A stretch of DNA of 64,000 nucleotides from Streptomyces sp. NBC_01485. GTDB lineage: Bacteria > Actinomycetota > Actinomycetes > Streptomycetales > Streptomycetaceae. The stretch is taken from positions 3,038,001 through 3,102,000 of the forward strand of contig NZ_CP109435.1 of the NCBI RefSeq assembly GCF_036227125.1, read 5' to 3'. The notes under the pieces are model-generated. The model saw nothing but the letters and a program-made list of their open reading frames with translations. It ran no database searches and was not told the DNA's origin. The position numbers and the translations under genes were made by a program. Of this stretch, positions 1-7,292 are shown piece by piece. Numbering within the stretch: position 1 is the stretch's first letter; the number at the start of each line of letters is the position of its first letter.

Positions 1-359
1 AAGCCGCCGCAGTCCCGCGCGAAGTCGTTCAGGGCCTGTTCGCCGTTGTGGCCGAACGGGGGGTGGCCCAGGTCGTGGGAGAGGCAGGCCGCCTCGACCA
101 GGTCGGGGTCGCAGCCGAGGGCCGCGCCGAGTTCGCGGCCCACCTGGGCGCACTCCAGGGAGTGGGTGAGGCGGGTGCGGGGGGTGGCGTCCCACACCTG
201 GCTGCGGGTGCCCGGGGTGACTACCTGGGTTTTGCCCGCGAGTCTTCTCAGCGCCGAGGAGTGCAGGATTCTCGCGCGGTCGCGTTGGAAGGCGGTGCGG
301 CCGGGGCGCTTGTCGGGTTCCGCCGCCCAGCGTTCGGTTGACGGCAAGTCGTAGGGCAT
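1..359 (-). CDS. dgt: Deoxyguanosinetriphosphate triphosphohydrolase-like protein, N-terminal part
   Basis: This is the first ~119 codons of a gene that continues past the left edge. The product would hydrolyse dNTPs to deoxynucleoside and triphosphate in the cytoplasm. The visible protein starts [11 protein letters not shown] and reaches an HD-superfamily metal site: the histidine in RLTHSLE, then [14 protein letters not shown], which is the signature of the dGTPase family. The ATG at 359 is preceded by a poorly conserved ribosome site, but no in-frame start lies closer upstream. The helical C-terminal half is outside the window, so its integrity cannot be judged. The family assignment is secure; the preferred dNTP is not predictable. 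Confidence 0.9.
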   Translation of the reverse strand, partial: MPYDLPSTERWAAEPDKRPGRTAFQRDRARILHSSALRRLAGKTQVVTPGTRSQVWDATPRTRLTHSLECAQVGRELGAALGCDPDLVEAACLSHDLGHPPFGHNGEQALNDFARDCGG

Positions 360-420
360 GTCTCGACAGTAGGCGGCGGTACTGACAAATGGGTGCCTAC
401 TCGTCTGCCGGGTTCTGTGT

Positions 421-459
421 GTGGGCGCGTGCGGGCCGGATGTGGTCGCTCGCGCCCAC
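421..459. terminator. GC-rich hairpin downstream of the CbiX gene
   Basis: Arms GTGGGCGCG (421-429) and CGCGCCCAC (451-459) are perfectly complementary across a 21-nt loop. It lies 38 nt beyond the stop of the leftward CbiX gene, so it probably ends that transcript. The surrounding 421-500 segment, read on the minus strand (GGGGCGCGGGGCTGT then a GTGGGCGCG stem), looks like a dispersed intergenic element common in Streptomyces. That resemblance is from memory and was not searched. Confidence 0.5.
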
Positions 460-496
460 GCGGCGCAGCCGCAAATCGATACAGCCCCGCGCCCCT

Positions 497-1276
497 TCAG
501 GCGGCGTTGGTCCCGGCCCCCATTGCAAGTGACTGGTCGTAGCGGTGGAGGAGGAGGTCGGCCATTGCCTGGTGGGTGCCCAGGGGGGCCGAGGCGATCC
601 AGGGGGCTGCCTGCGCGCACTCCGTCGCGAAGCGGCCCGGGGCGGTGAAGCAGGAGGCCACGGCCACCCGGTCCCGGCCCCTTGCCGCCAGTGCGCGCAG
701 CGCCGTCGGGACGGCCGGGGTGGCCGTCGAGGCGTACGCGGGGATGACCGGGACGCCCAGGCGGCGGGCCAGGAGGCGGGCGGTGCGGCGAGTGTCCACG
801 GCCGAGTCCGGGTCGCGGGAGCCCGCCGCCGCGAGGACCACCGCGCTCGTCCGGCGCTCCGCCGCCGTCAGGTCCGTGCGCCAGCCCGCCTCGACCAGAC
901 GGGTGTGGAGCGCCTCCACCAGCAGGGGGTGCGGGCCCAGCGGGGCCGCCACGCGCGCGCGTACCCGTGCCTTCGCCGCCATCTCGGGGATGTCCCGCTT
1001 GACGTGGTAGCCCCGGGCCAGCAGCAGGGGGACGAGGACGGCGTCCGGCGTGCCGTGGGCGTCGAGGTCGGCGAGGGTGTCCGTCAGCAGGGGCTCGTTG
1101 AGCTCGATGTGGCCGAGGTGGACCGGCAGGCCGGGGCGCTGCTCGCGGACGCGGTCCAGGAGCGTGCGGACGGTGCTCAGGGCGCGCGGGTCGCGGCTGC
1201 CGTGGGCGACGACGACCAGCGCGGGCGGGCCGGGACGCCGGCGGCCGTCGAGGTGAACGAGGCTTGGCTGGCTCAT
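497..1276 (-). CDS. Sirohydrochlorin chelatase-like protein (CbiX family)
   Basis: A 259-residue cytoplasmic protein of the CbiX/SirB chelatase family, which inserts Fe or Co into sirohydrochlorin. The N-terminal half carries the family hallmark [12 protein letters not shown] (about residues 22-33), whose histidine is the expected metal or catalytic residue, followed by a second conserved histidine at [10 protein letters not shown] (about 89-98). The C-terminal half repeats the fold ([13 protein letters not shown]), so this is the two-domain form. In that second copy the chelatase histidine is replaced by alanine (AAGSRD against AHGSRD). Nitrite reductase, a siroheme enzyme, is encoded 12 kb away. 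A role in siroheme supply is plausible but not shown by linkage here. Metal specificity cannot be assigned. Confidence 0.85.
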   Translation of the reverse strand: MSQPSLVHLDGRRRPGPPALVVVAHGSRDPRALSTVRTLLDRVREQRPGLPVHLGHIELNEPLLTDTLADLDAHGTPDAVLVPLLLARGYHVKRDIPEMAAKARVRARVAAPLGPHPLLVEALHTRLVEAGWRTDLTAAERRTSAVVLAAAGSRDPDSAVDTRRTARLLARRLGVPVIPAYASTATPAVPTALRALAARGRDRVAVASCFTAPGRFATECAQAAPWIASAPLGTHQAMADLLLHRYDQSLAMGAGTNAA

Positions 1277-1478
1277 GGACCGATCCTGACGGCACGAGGT
1301 TGCACTCCGGTTGCCTGACCGTCACGAGTCTTTTCCGGTCGTTCACCGTGGGCGGGGCGGCGGTGTGAGATGCGATGTGAGATGCGGCTCGGCAGGCCGC
1401 TCGGTGAGGGGGCGAACCGGATCGGCGTCGGGTGCGTCTTGCGAGGCCGGAGGGGTTGTCGATCCGGGGGGACACCGT

Positions 1479-2180
1479 ATGAACATCCGTCTGAACGTCC
1501 GTCGACCGCGACTGCCGCGCACCCGTGCGGGGCGGCGCCGGCTGGTGCAGGGCGTGATGGCGGGGTGCGTGCTGGCGCTGCTGCCGGCCACCTGGCTGTA
1601 CGTGTCCACGGCCGACCGGCTCGGTACGACGGCCGACGCGCCGCGCACCGACGTCGCCGTCGTCTTCGGCGCCGGTCTGTGGGACGGCGAGCCGTCGCCG
1701 TATCTCGCGCACCGGCTGGACGCGGCGGCCACGCTGTACCGGGAGGGCCGGGTCAGGGTCGTGCTCGTGACCGGCGACAACAGCCGCGAGGACTACGACG
1801 AGCCCGACGCGATGCGTACGTACCTGACGAAGCACGGGGTGCCGGACGCGCGGATCGTCAGCGACTACGCCGGTTTCGACACCTGGGACTCCTGCGTCCG
1901 CGCCAAGAAGATCTTCGGCGTCGACCGGGCCGTACTGATCAGCCAGGGCTTCCACATCCGGCGCGCCGTCGCCCTGTGCCAGGCGGCGGGGGTGGACTCG
2001 TACGGCATCGGCGTCGCCGCGAAACATGACGTGACCTGGTATTACGGCGGCGCCCGGGAGGTCGTCGCGGCCGGCAAGGCGGCCCTGGACGCGGTGTTCG
2101 AGCCGGAACCCCGGTTCCTGGGGCCGAAGGAACCGGGCGTGACGCGGGCGCTGGGCGGCGGGGGCGGCGGCGACCGGTAG
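1479..2180 (+). CDS. SanA/YdcF-type DUF218 membrane-anchored protein
   Basis: A 233-residue protein with one N-terminal membrane segment (about residues 20-40) followed by a DUF218 domain. Family motifs are [14 protein letters not shown], a histidine-arginine pair in the next helix (LAHRLDAA), VTGDNS, and a C-terminal [10 protein letters not shown]. Relatives include E. coli SanA and YdcF, linked to envelope permeability, but no reaction is firmly established. The ATG at 1479 is chosen because a GGGGGGA ribosome site sits just upstream and because it places the arginine-rich segment directly before the membrane helix. Longer in-frame starts back to 1311 would add an implausible low-complexity stretch. 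The domain probably lies outside the membrane. Confidence 0.85.
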   Translation: MNIRLNVRRPRLPRTRAGRRRLVQGVMAGCVLALLPATWLYVSTADRLGTTADAPRTDVAVVFGAGLWDGEPSPYLAHRLDAAATLYREGRVRVVLVTGDNSREDYDEPDAMRTYLTKHGVPDARIVSDYAGFDTWDSCVRAKKIFGVDRAVLISQGFHIRRAVALCQAAGVDSYGIGVAAKHDVTWYYGGAREVVAAGKAALDAVFEPEPRFLGPKEPGVTRALGGGGGGDR

Positions 2181-2228
2181 GGCCGGCCGGGACACGAAGG
2201 GGATCGGCTACGTTCGGCGTGGCTGTCG

Positions 2229-2933
2229 TCAGCCGGCGGCCGTCCAGCCGGGGATCGCGGGCAGCACCTTCGCCGCGACGCGGAGCAGGGCCGCGTCGTC
2301 GGGCGGGACGCTGTCCTGGCGCCAGATGGCGAGTTCGTAGGAGCCGCCGCCGTCCTTGGTGTCCGGGGCGACGATCAGGGTGCGGGCGATGCCGCCGGGG
2401 CCGGTCTCGGACTTGCCGCCGCCGAGGTTGAACTGGATCGCGAACGTCTGACCCGAGTAGAGCACCGCCGGGTGGCCCAGGATCGTCTTCTTCGCCCCGT
2501 CGTTCAGCAGGTCCTCCAGCCCGGCGACCGGGAGGTCGTCGTAGGACCGCGAGAGCTTCACGGTGTAGGTGTCCAGTTGGACGTTCCCCTCGGGTGTGGG
2601 GGTCTTGGCGCCGCCCGCCGACTCGACCGAGCCGTCGCTCGCGTAGGCCGTCAGCGCGTGCTCCTGCGGCGTGCCGAGGAGTGTCGGCAGGTCCGCGCGG
2701 TTCAGCGCCGTGCACAGTTGCGTCCCGGAGACGCGGTGCGCCGCCTTCGCGGCCTTGTCGGCCTTCTTGTCCTCTTCGTCGGGCGAGCAGGTCGCCGGTT
2801 TGTCGGCGGCCTTGGCCTCGTTCTTCTGGATCACGTACAGCCCGCCCCCGAGCGCCCCGACCACGACCAGCGCCGCGATGGCCTGAGCCCACGCGTTCGG
2901 GCCCTTCTCCGGCGCGCCAACTACCTCTGCCAT
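2229..2933 (-). CDS. Single-pass membrane protein, probably DUF6215
   Basis: A 234-residue protein of a family I recognise only from Streptomyces and close relatives, probably DUF6215. It begins MAEVVGAPEKGPNAW and has a hydrophobic segment at about 18-36 (AIAALVVVGALGGGLYVI). A charged Lys/Ala/Asp-rich linker follows, then a roughly 165-residue domain with two cysteines (CSPDE and QLCTALN). The topology suggests a short cytoplasmic tail and an extracytoplasmic domain. The ATG at 2933 fits the start of the conserved N-terminus. No catalytic motif is visible and no function is known to me. Confidence 0.75.
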   Translation of the reverse strand: MAEVVGAPEKGPNAWAQAIAALVVVGALGGGLYVIQKNEAKAADKPATCSPDEEDKKADKAAKAAHRVSGTQLCTALNRADLPTLLGTPQEHALTAYASDGSVESAGGAKTPTPEGNVQLDTYTVKLSRSYDDLPVAGLEDLLNDGAKKTILGHPAVLYSGQTFAIQFNLGGGKSETGPGGIARTLIVAPDTKDGGGSYELAIWRQDSVPPDDAALLRVAAKVLPAIPGWTAAG

Positions 2934-3039
2934 GTGCCCCGTTACCCCCGGTACCCCCTGCTCGCGCCGGATGCGCGCTGGGGGAGCGTAACGGGTGATC
3001 CAGCCACGGGGAAGCGAGATTCCTCACCAGTAGGTCGCG

Positions 3040-3711
3040 TCACCAGTAGGTCACGTCCAGTACCCGCGCACAGTGCGGATCCCCGTCGTCCGCCGCCATC
3101 TGCTCCCCCTCCCCTTCGAGCAGCGAGGGGAGCGCCGCGATCAGCGCGGTGAGCGCCCCGGTCGTCCGGACGTCGGCGGCGGTCACGCCGGGCATCCCCG
3201 CGACACGGAAATAGAGCCGCACCCGGTCCTGGTCCAGGAAGAGGAAACCGTGCAGGAGGGGATCGCCCCAGGTCTCGTCGTACGGGCGGACGAGGGTCCG
3301 CAACAGCCGCAGCCCACGGTCGGCGTCCGTCTCAGGGGCGCGGGCCACGGCCGCCGGGTCCACGGCAACGAGCGGCATCCCCATCACCGTGCGACCCCTC
3401 CCGGACGGCCGACTGCCGCCCGCGCCGCCGCCCGCGCCGCCGCACAGGCTGCGCAACATCCCGATGACGTCGTACGCGGTCACGCTGTCCTCGCCTACGA
3501 CGAGCGGGAACTGATAGAGCGTCAACTCGCGCGTGCATACGGCGTTTACGGCCCCGACGGCTACTCGTACGGCGTCGGCGCCGCCGGGGGCGGGCAGCAC
3601 TCCGCGCAGGTACGACGTCCCGGTGAGCGGGGCGTGGAGGTGCTGGAGCAGGAGGGGGATCAGGTCGGCCTGGTCGTGTTCGGTGTCGTCATGTTCGGTG
3701 TCTTCATCCAC
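3040..3711 (-). CDS. Conserved hypothetical protein, acidic N-terminus
   Basis: A 223-residue soluble protein I do not recognise. It opens with an acidic, His-rich tail (MDEDTEHDDTEHDQ). A mixed alpha/beta body follows, interrupted near residues 90-107 by a Gly/Arg low-complexity loop. It ends with RVLDVTYW. There is no signal peptide, membrane helix or catalytic motif. Codon use is typical of the host. The hydrophobic strand patterns suggest a folded domain of Streptomyces origin. Its upstream region (3712-3974) is unusually AT-rich and probably holds the promoter. Confidence 0.6.
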   Translation of the reverse strand: MDEDTEHDDTEHDQADLIPLLLQHLHAPLTGTSYLRGVLPAPGGADAVRVAVGAVNAVCTRELTLYQFPLVVGEDSVTAYDVIGMLRSLCGGAGGGAGGSRPSGRGRTVMGMPLVAVDPAAVARAPETDADRGLRLLRTLVRPYDETWGDPLLHGFLFLDQDRVRLYFRVAGMPGVTAADVRTTGALTALIAALPSLLEGEGEQMAADDGDPHCARVLDVTYW

Positions 3712-3974
3712 GGGGCCATTGTGAATGGCGCGCCGGACGGAAAATTCCGCCGCGTCAGATCTGACATTACGTTAACTGCCCATATTGGCAGGCTATTTCT
3801 CACAGGAGAATTTCCCCTTTCAACGCACTGTCATCTGCCTTCGGATGACGCCGTCCGGTTTCGCAGATTCGATTCCTACGACACTCCACACCCCGTCGAA
3901 TACGCGGCCGGCCGGCCCCGTGGCCGCACCGGAACGGGGCGTGCAGCCGCGGAAGCCTTCGTAACCGCCGGCCG
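3712..3974. promoter_or_regulatory. AT-rich intergenic region with several palindromes
   Basis: No gene is seen here. The stretch 3735-3830 is far lower in GC than its surroundings. It contains GTCAGATCTGAC (3754-3765, a perfect palindrome) and CTGCC-N6-GGCAG (3776-3791). It lies upstream of the leftward gene at 3040-3711 and downstream of the leftward gene at 3975-4748. It could therefore combine a promoter or operator with a terminator; which element does which is inference. Confidence 0.4.
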
Positions 3975-4748
3975 TCAGTAGCGGTGGCCAGGCCAGTGCG
4001 GATCCGTCCAGCGGTCCTCACCGGTGAGTCCGAGCAGCCGTATCCGGTGCCGCAGATCCGCCGATGCGCCCGATTCGCGGAGGCGCACCGCAGCGTGGCC
4101 GAGGAGCCAGGCGACCAGCTCGGCCCGCAGCGCCTCCTCGTCGTGCTCGTGCCCGTACCAGCCGACGCTCCACGGCAGACCGTCTCCCAGGAGCTCGTAC
4201 GACCATTCCGCGGCCGCCTCGGCGAGACGTCGGTCGCTGAGGTACCCGGTCTGCCCTTCCCAGTCTGCAAGCCAGGGGCCGAGCGTTCCGGACGCCTCGG
4301 CGCACATCACGAAGACCTGGTGCGCCGGGACGGCCGCGTCCGGATCGGTGAGGCTCTGCACCCACCAGGCATGCAGGAACTCGCCTACCGGACCAGCCTG
4401 TTCGGCAGGCCATTGTTGCCAGCCGCCGAGGGCGAAGGAGTGTCCGGCCTCTTCCAGCCCGAACAGGGGGTCCACGCGACCGGCGACCAGGGCCGTGGCG
4501 AACTGCGGCAGGACGCGGCGCAGCACGGCCGCGTGATCGGTCCAGTCGACGGCCTGCCAGGCCCGGCGCAGGAGGTCCGGCTCCAGTTCCACGTCCGGCG
4601 TCTTCAGAAGGTCGACTTCCTCCCGACTGCCCCAGTGGCACTCGCAGTTGTGCTCGTCCGGATGCGCGGTCATGCCGCGGAAGGTGACGGAGAGGTTCTC
4701 CAGGGCGGCGCTGAGACGGCGGCGCGCGGGACGGTCGGCGAGATGCAA
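3975..4748 (-). CDS. Conserved hypothetical protein
   Basis: A 257-residue, Trp-rich, predominantly helical soluble protein without a motif I can name. The frame has good Streptomyces codon bias throughout. The start is uncertain. The longest frame begins with TTG at 4748; an ATG at 4673 (MTAHPDEHNCECHWG) would give about 232 residues, and neither has a strong ribosome site. A cluster of potential metal ligands, HNCECHW, lies just after that ATG. No signal peptide or membrane segment is visible. It sits upstream of an XRE/DUF397 pair on the same strand, but the gap and the lack of overlap give no evidence of a shared operon. Confidence 0.6.
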   Translation of the reverse strand: MHLADRPARRRLSAALENLSVTFRGMTAHPDEHNCECHWGSREEVDLLKTPDVELEPDLLRRAWQAVDWTDHAAVLRRVLPQFATALVAGRVDPLFGLEEAGHSFALGGWQQWPAEQAGPVGEFLHAWWVQSLTDPDAAVPAHQVFVMCAEASGTLGPWLADWEGQTGYLSDRRLAEAAAEWSYELLGDGLPWSVGWYGHEHDEEALRAELVAWLLGHAAVRLRESGASADLRHRIRLLGLTGEDRWTDPHWPGHRY

Positions 4749-4804
4749 GATGTGCCCGGCCTTCGAGGACTCCGTACGGCTTCCGCCGGCCGAAGATCGC
4801 TACG

Positions 4805-5008
4805 TTACCCGGTGAGACGGGGCCTTGGATCATCGCCCACAAGCGCGGCCTGGAAGGCCAGCCATCCGCGGGGCGTGACGCGGAGGTTGGGGCCGGTGGG
4901 GTGCTTTGAGTCGCGTATGGAGATGGTGGTGGGGATGTTGGTGGCTACTTCGACACACTCTTCTTTGTCGTCGCTGTAGGTGGACTTGCGATAGTGGAAA
5001 ACGGGCAC
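4805..5008 (-). CDS. DUF397 domain protein
   Basis: A 67-residue DUF397 protein. The hallmark is W/Y-RKS-x-S near the N-terminus (FHYRKSTYSDDKEECVEVA), followed by the conserved IRDSKHP segment. It lies 3 nt downstream of an XRE/DUF5753 regulator on the same strand. This is the standard Streptomyces pairing, in which the small DUF397 protein acts with or on the XRE regulator (Scr1/Scr2-like). Compared with many DUF397 proteins it has an additional C-terminal extension after the RDSK motif. Co-transcription with the upstream regulator is almost certain. Confidence 0.85.
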   Translation of the reverse strand: MPVFHYRKSTYSDDKEECVEVATNIPTTISIRDSKHPTGPNLRVTPRGWLAFQAALVGDDPRPRLTG

Positions 5009-5011
5009 GGC

Positions 5012-5905
5012 TCAGAGTTCCTTGCAGAGGTGGTGGAGGAACGACAGGGATTCTCGCTCATCGAGTGCGCGGGTGGCGATCAGCTCGAACAGATCGTCAT
5101 AGCCTGCCGCCCCTTCCCCACCTTCGACCCACGTCTGCTTGAACGCGGCCTCGGAGTAGGCCACATCCATGGCCCCCGGTTCGGCGAAGGAAATGATGTT
5201 GAACGAGCCGTTCAGGCCTTGATGCGTGCCGTTGCGGAACGGGAAGACCTGGATCGTGACGTTCGGCAGGTCGGCCATCTTCGTGAGGTGGTCGAGTTGG
5301 CCGCGAGCCGTCTCGACTCCGCCTGGGAAGTTCCGTAGCACCGCCTCGTAGAGCACCGCGTACAGGGCGAGCGGCGGATCGTCGGTGAGCCGCCGCTGTC
5401 GCGCCAGGCGCGAGGCGATGAACTCCTCGTCGGGGTCATTGCGACGGGCCACTGAAGCAGCGTTGGCGGGAGTGGCCCTCAAGCCCCGTACGTAGTCCGG
5501 GGTTTGGAGCAACCCGGGCACGTACGCGGGTTGCCACGCCTTGATGGACGTTGCCGCGCTCTCCAGCGTGACGTACTCCTGCATGGTGCCGAGCATCGCG
5601 TAGTCGTCCCACCAGCCCTTCGCCTTGCGGCGCTCGCGGTCGAGTCTCGCCAGTTCCTGGAGTCTGCCGACAGTGCCGGGGTCGTGGACTTCGTACAGCT
5701 CGCACAACGCTCGGATGTCCGGGTCTCGCATGGGGACCCAGCCTCGTTCCATCTTGGTGACCTTCGTGATGGACGAGGTCAGCGCCTTGGCCGCGTGGCT
5801 CTGTGTCAGGCCGGCCGCAGTTCGCAACTTGACGAGTTCGCCGCCCAGTCGACGCCCCAGTACCGAGGATGTGCTGTTGCCCAGCATCGGTTGACTTGCT
5901 GTCAC
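5012..5905 (-). CDS. XRE-family transcriptional regulator with DUF5753 (Scr1-like)
   Basis: A 297-residue regulator. Residues about 15-75 form a Cro/C1-type helix-turn-helix (LGGELVKLRTAAGLTQSHAA and following). The rest is the DUF5753 effector domain common in Streptomyces, with the typical Y-x-P-G-L-L-Q-T-x-x-Y segment (AYVPGLLQTPDYVRG) and a Gly/His-rich VFPFRNGTH motif. The GTG at 5905 has an excellent AGGAGGAG site. The gene is followed 3 nt later by its DUF397 partner and stands divergently from a broken ATP-binding protein gene. Together these resemble the Scr1-3/AbaA-type modules linked to development and antibiotic control. DNA target unknown. Confidence 0.88.
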   Translation of the reverse strand: MTASQPMLGNSTSSVLGRRLGGELVKLRTAAGLTQSHAAKALTSSITKVTKMERGWVPMRDPDIRALCELYEVHDPGTVGRLQELARLDRERRKAKGWWDDYAMLGTMQEYVTLESAATSIKAWQPAYVPGLLQTPDYVRGLRATPANAASVARRNDPDEEFIASRLARQRRLTDDPPLALYAVLYEAVLRNFPGGVETARGQLDHLTKMADLPNVTIQVFPFRNGTHQGLNGSFNIISFAEPGAMDVAYSEAAFKQTWVEGGEGAAGYDDLFELIATRALDERESLSFLHHLCKEL

Positions 5906-6066
5906 GTTGCGCTCCTCCTGGCATCAGTGCGCTGCCAGTTTCGCGTGACGTCGATCCACCCCACAAACCCTGTAAGGATTAATTGTTCCGAGACTAATTT
6001 GCCCACGGCTGGGCGAGCCTCTACCGTCAGTGATGCATCGATCACAGAGCAGTGGAAGTGAGCGGC

Positions 6067-6512
6067 ATGACCGCCCCCGATGAGCCCGAGCCCCTCGCGT
6101 ACGACCGTCTCGACTACACCCCGCTCCCCAAGAGCGTCAGCCTGGCCCGGCGCAGAGCGCAGCGTCTTCTCACCGAGTGGGGGCACCCCGAACTCGCCGC
6201 CGACACCGCTCTGCTGGTCTCCGAGTTGGGCGGGAACGCCGTACTGCACGGCTGCCTTCGTGACCGGCTCTTCCGGGTGGAGCTCGCCCTCACCGAGCGC
6301 TTCCTGCGGATCGCCGTGTCCGACCCGAAGGGTGAGTTGCGGCCGTACCTGCGGGAAGCGACCGCCGACGACATGTCGGGCAGGGGCTGCTGATCGTCGG
6401 GCGGGTCGCCGATCGGTGGGGTATCCGCGAGCTGACCGTCGGCAAGGTCGTGTGGTGCGAGCTGGAACGCCGCGACGGCGCCACGGAAGGCCGCCGAGAC
6501 CACCACGGGTGA
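6067..6512 (+). pseudogene. ATP-binding (HATPase_c, anti-sigma-like) protein, frameshifted
   Basis: The intact family member would be a roughly 148-residue serine-kinase-type ATPase of the RsbW/SpoIIAB class. The N-box is visible (LLVSELGGNAVLHG), as are the G1 region and the start of G2 (DDMSGRG). The frame stops at TGA 6391-6393 directly after GRGC. Reading from 6387 in the next frame restores the missing C-terminus, LLIVGRVADRWGIRELTVGK, and runs to TGA 6510-6512. One base, probably a G in the run at 6383-6386, is therefore missing. The ATG at 6067 follows a GGAAGTGAG site. The gene is divergent from the XRE regulator. Either the gene is inactivated or this is a homopolymer sequencing error. 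Confidence 0.85.
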
Positions 6513-6537
6513 TATCTTCTTCTGGAATCGTATATAC
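6511..6537 (+). promoter_or_regulatory. Candidate vapBC promoter/operator
   Basis: This short AT-rich segment, in an otherwise GC-rich context, contains GATATC (6511-6516) and the perfect palindrome GTATATAC (6530-6537). It ends 17 nt before the vapB ATG. VapB-type antitoxins usually repress their own promoter by binding inverted repeats there, so these are the likely -10 and operator elements. That role is inferred from position. Confidence 0.4.
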
Positions 6538-6553
6538 AGGCCAGGGAGGCGCC

Positions 6554-6817
6554 ATGTCTCGCACCGTGATCGACCTCGACGACGAGGCGCTCGCCGAAGC
6601 GGCCCGGCATCTGGGCACCACCACGAAGAAGGACACCGTCAACGCCGCGCTCCGGGAGATCGCGGACAAGCGGCGGCGAGCGGCTGCCGTGGAGCGGATG
6701 CGGCAGATGGTCGCAGAGGGGGAGATCGACCTCTCCGCCATCGAGAAACCCGTCCGGAAGCCCTGCTCCGACCACGATTCCGGCTCCGGCTCCGATGCCG
6801 GGCATCACGCGGCATGA
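6554..6817 (+). CDS. vapB: Type II antitoxin, VapB family
   Basis: An 87-residue antitoxin. The N-terminus (SRTVIDLDDEALAEAARHLG, then TKKDTVNAALRE) is the VapB-type ribbon-helix-helix DNA-binding domain found with PIN toxins. A charged helix follows, and an acidic tail should wrap around the toxin. A GGGAGG ribosome site lies 8 nt before the ATG at 6554. The stop overlaps the toxin start by 4 nt (ATGA), giving translational coupling and the antitoxin-first order expected for this class. The C-terminal tail (SDHDSGSGSDAGHHAA) is low-complexity. It should neutralise the VapC made from 6814 and autoregulate the pair. Confidence 0.9.
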   Translation: MSRTVIDLDDEALAEAARHLGTTTKKDTVNAALREIADKRRRAAAVERMRQMVAEGEIDLSAIEKPVRKPCSDHDSGSGSDAGHHAA

Positions 6818-7218
6818 GCGAGGCTTTCCTCATCGACACCAGCGCCCTGATCCGCTTCTACCGGAGGCAGACAGGCCCGCACTGGGACCAGCTCGTGACC
6901 TCCGGCCTGGTCGGACTGTGCGAACCCGTGCGACAGGAGTTCCTGCGCGCGGTCGGCGGGCGGCCTGCGTACTACGAAGCGGACGGGCTGTTGCGGGAGA
7001 CCTTCCCGTACCACCCGATGCGCGACTCCGTCTGGGACGACACCGCCGCGCTTCAGCAGACCCTCGCCGATCGTGGCTGGCACCAGTGCGCGAGCCCCGT
7101 CGACCTGCTGGTGGCCGTCACCGCGCAGCACCACAAGCTGACCCTGCTGCACGAGGACGCGGACTTCGAGACCATCGCCCGCCTCACGGGCCAGCCGGTT
7201 CGCCGCCTCAGCGAGTGA
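6814..7218 (+). CDS. vapC: PIN-domain toxin ribonuclease, VapC family
   Basis: A 134-residue PIN-domain RNase. The acidic metal-binding residues are in place: Asp8 in FLIDTSALIRFY, Glu in CEPVRQEFLRA, Asp in SPVDLLVAVTA and Asp in LLHEDADFETIA. VapC toxins cut tRNA or rRNA at specific sites when antitoxin is depleted; the target here is unknown. The gene overlaps vapB by 4 nt. The length is normal and no frame damage is visible, so the toxin should be active. A hairpin at 7230-7269 follows. Confidence 0.9.
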   Translation: MSEAFLIDTSALIRFYRRQTGPHWDQLVTSGLVGLCEPVRQEFLRAVGGRPAYYEADGLLRETFPYHPMRDSVWDDTAALQQTLADRGWHQCASPVDLLVAVTAQHHKLTLLHEDADFETIARLTGQPVRRLSE

Positions 7219-7229
7219 CGTATGCGTCG

Positions 7230-7269
7230 CGACCGCCCCGGTCCCGGCGTTCCGGGGCCGAGGCGGTCG
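7230..7269. terminator. Bidirectional hairpin between vapC and the M4 protease gene
   Basis: Arms CGACCGCC (7230-7237) and GGCGGTCG (7262-7269) pair. An inner CCCCGG/CCGGGG pair (7236-7241 and 7252-7257) could form instead or in part. The element sits between the convergent ends of vapC (7218) and the protease gene (7293), where a shared terminator is expected. Confidence 0.55.
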
Positions 7270-7292
7270 TGTCATGTGGCCTTGTGGTGAGA

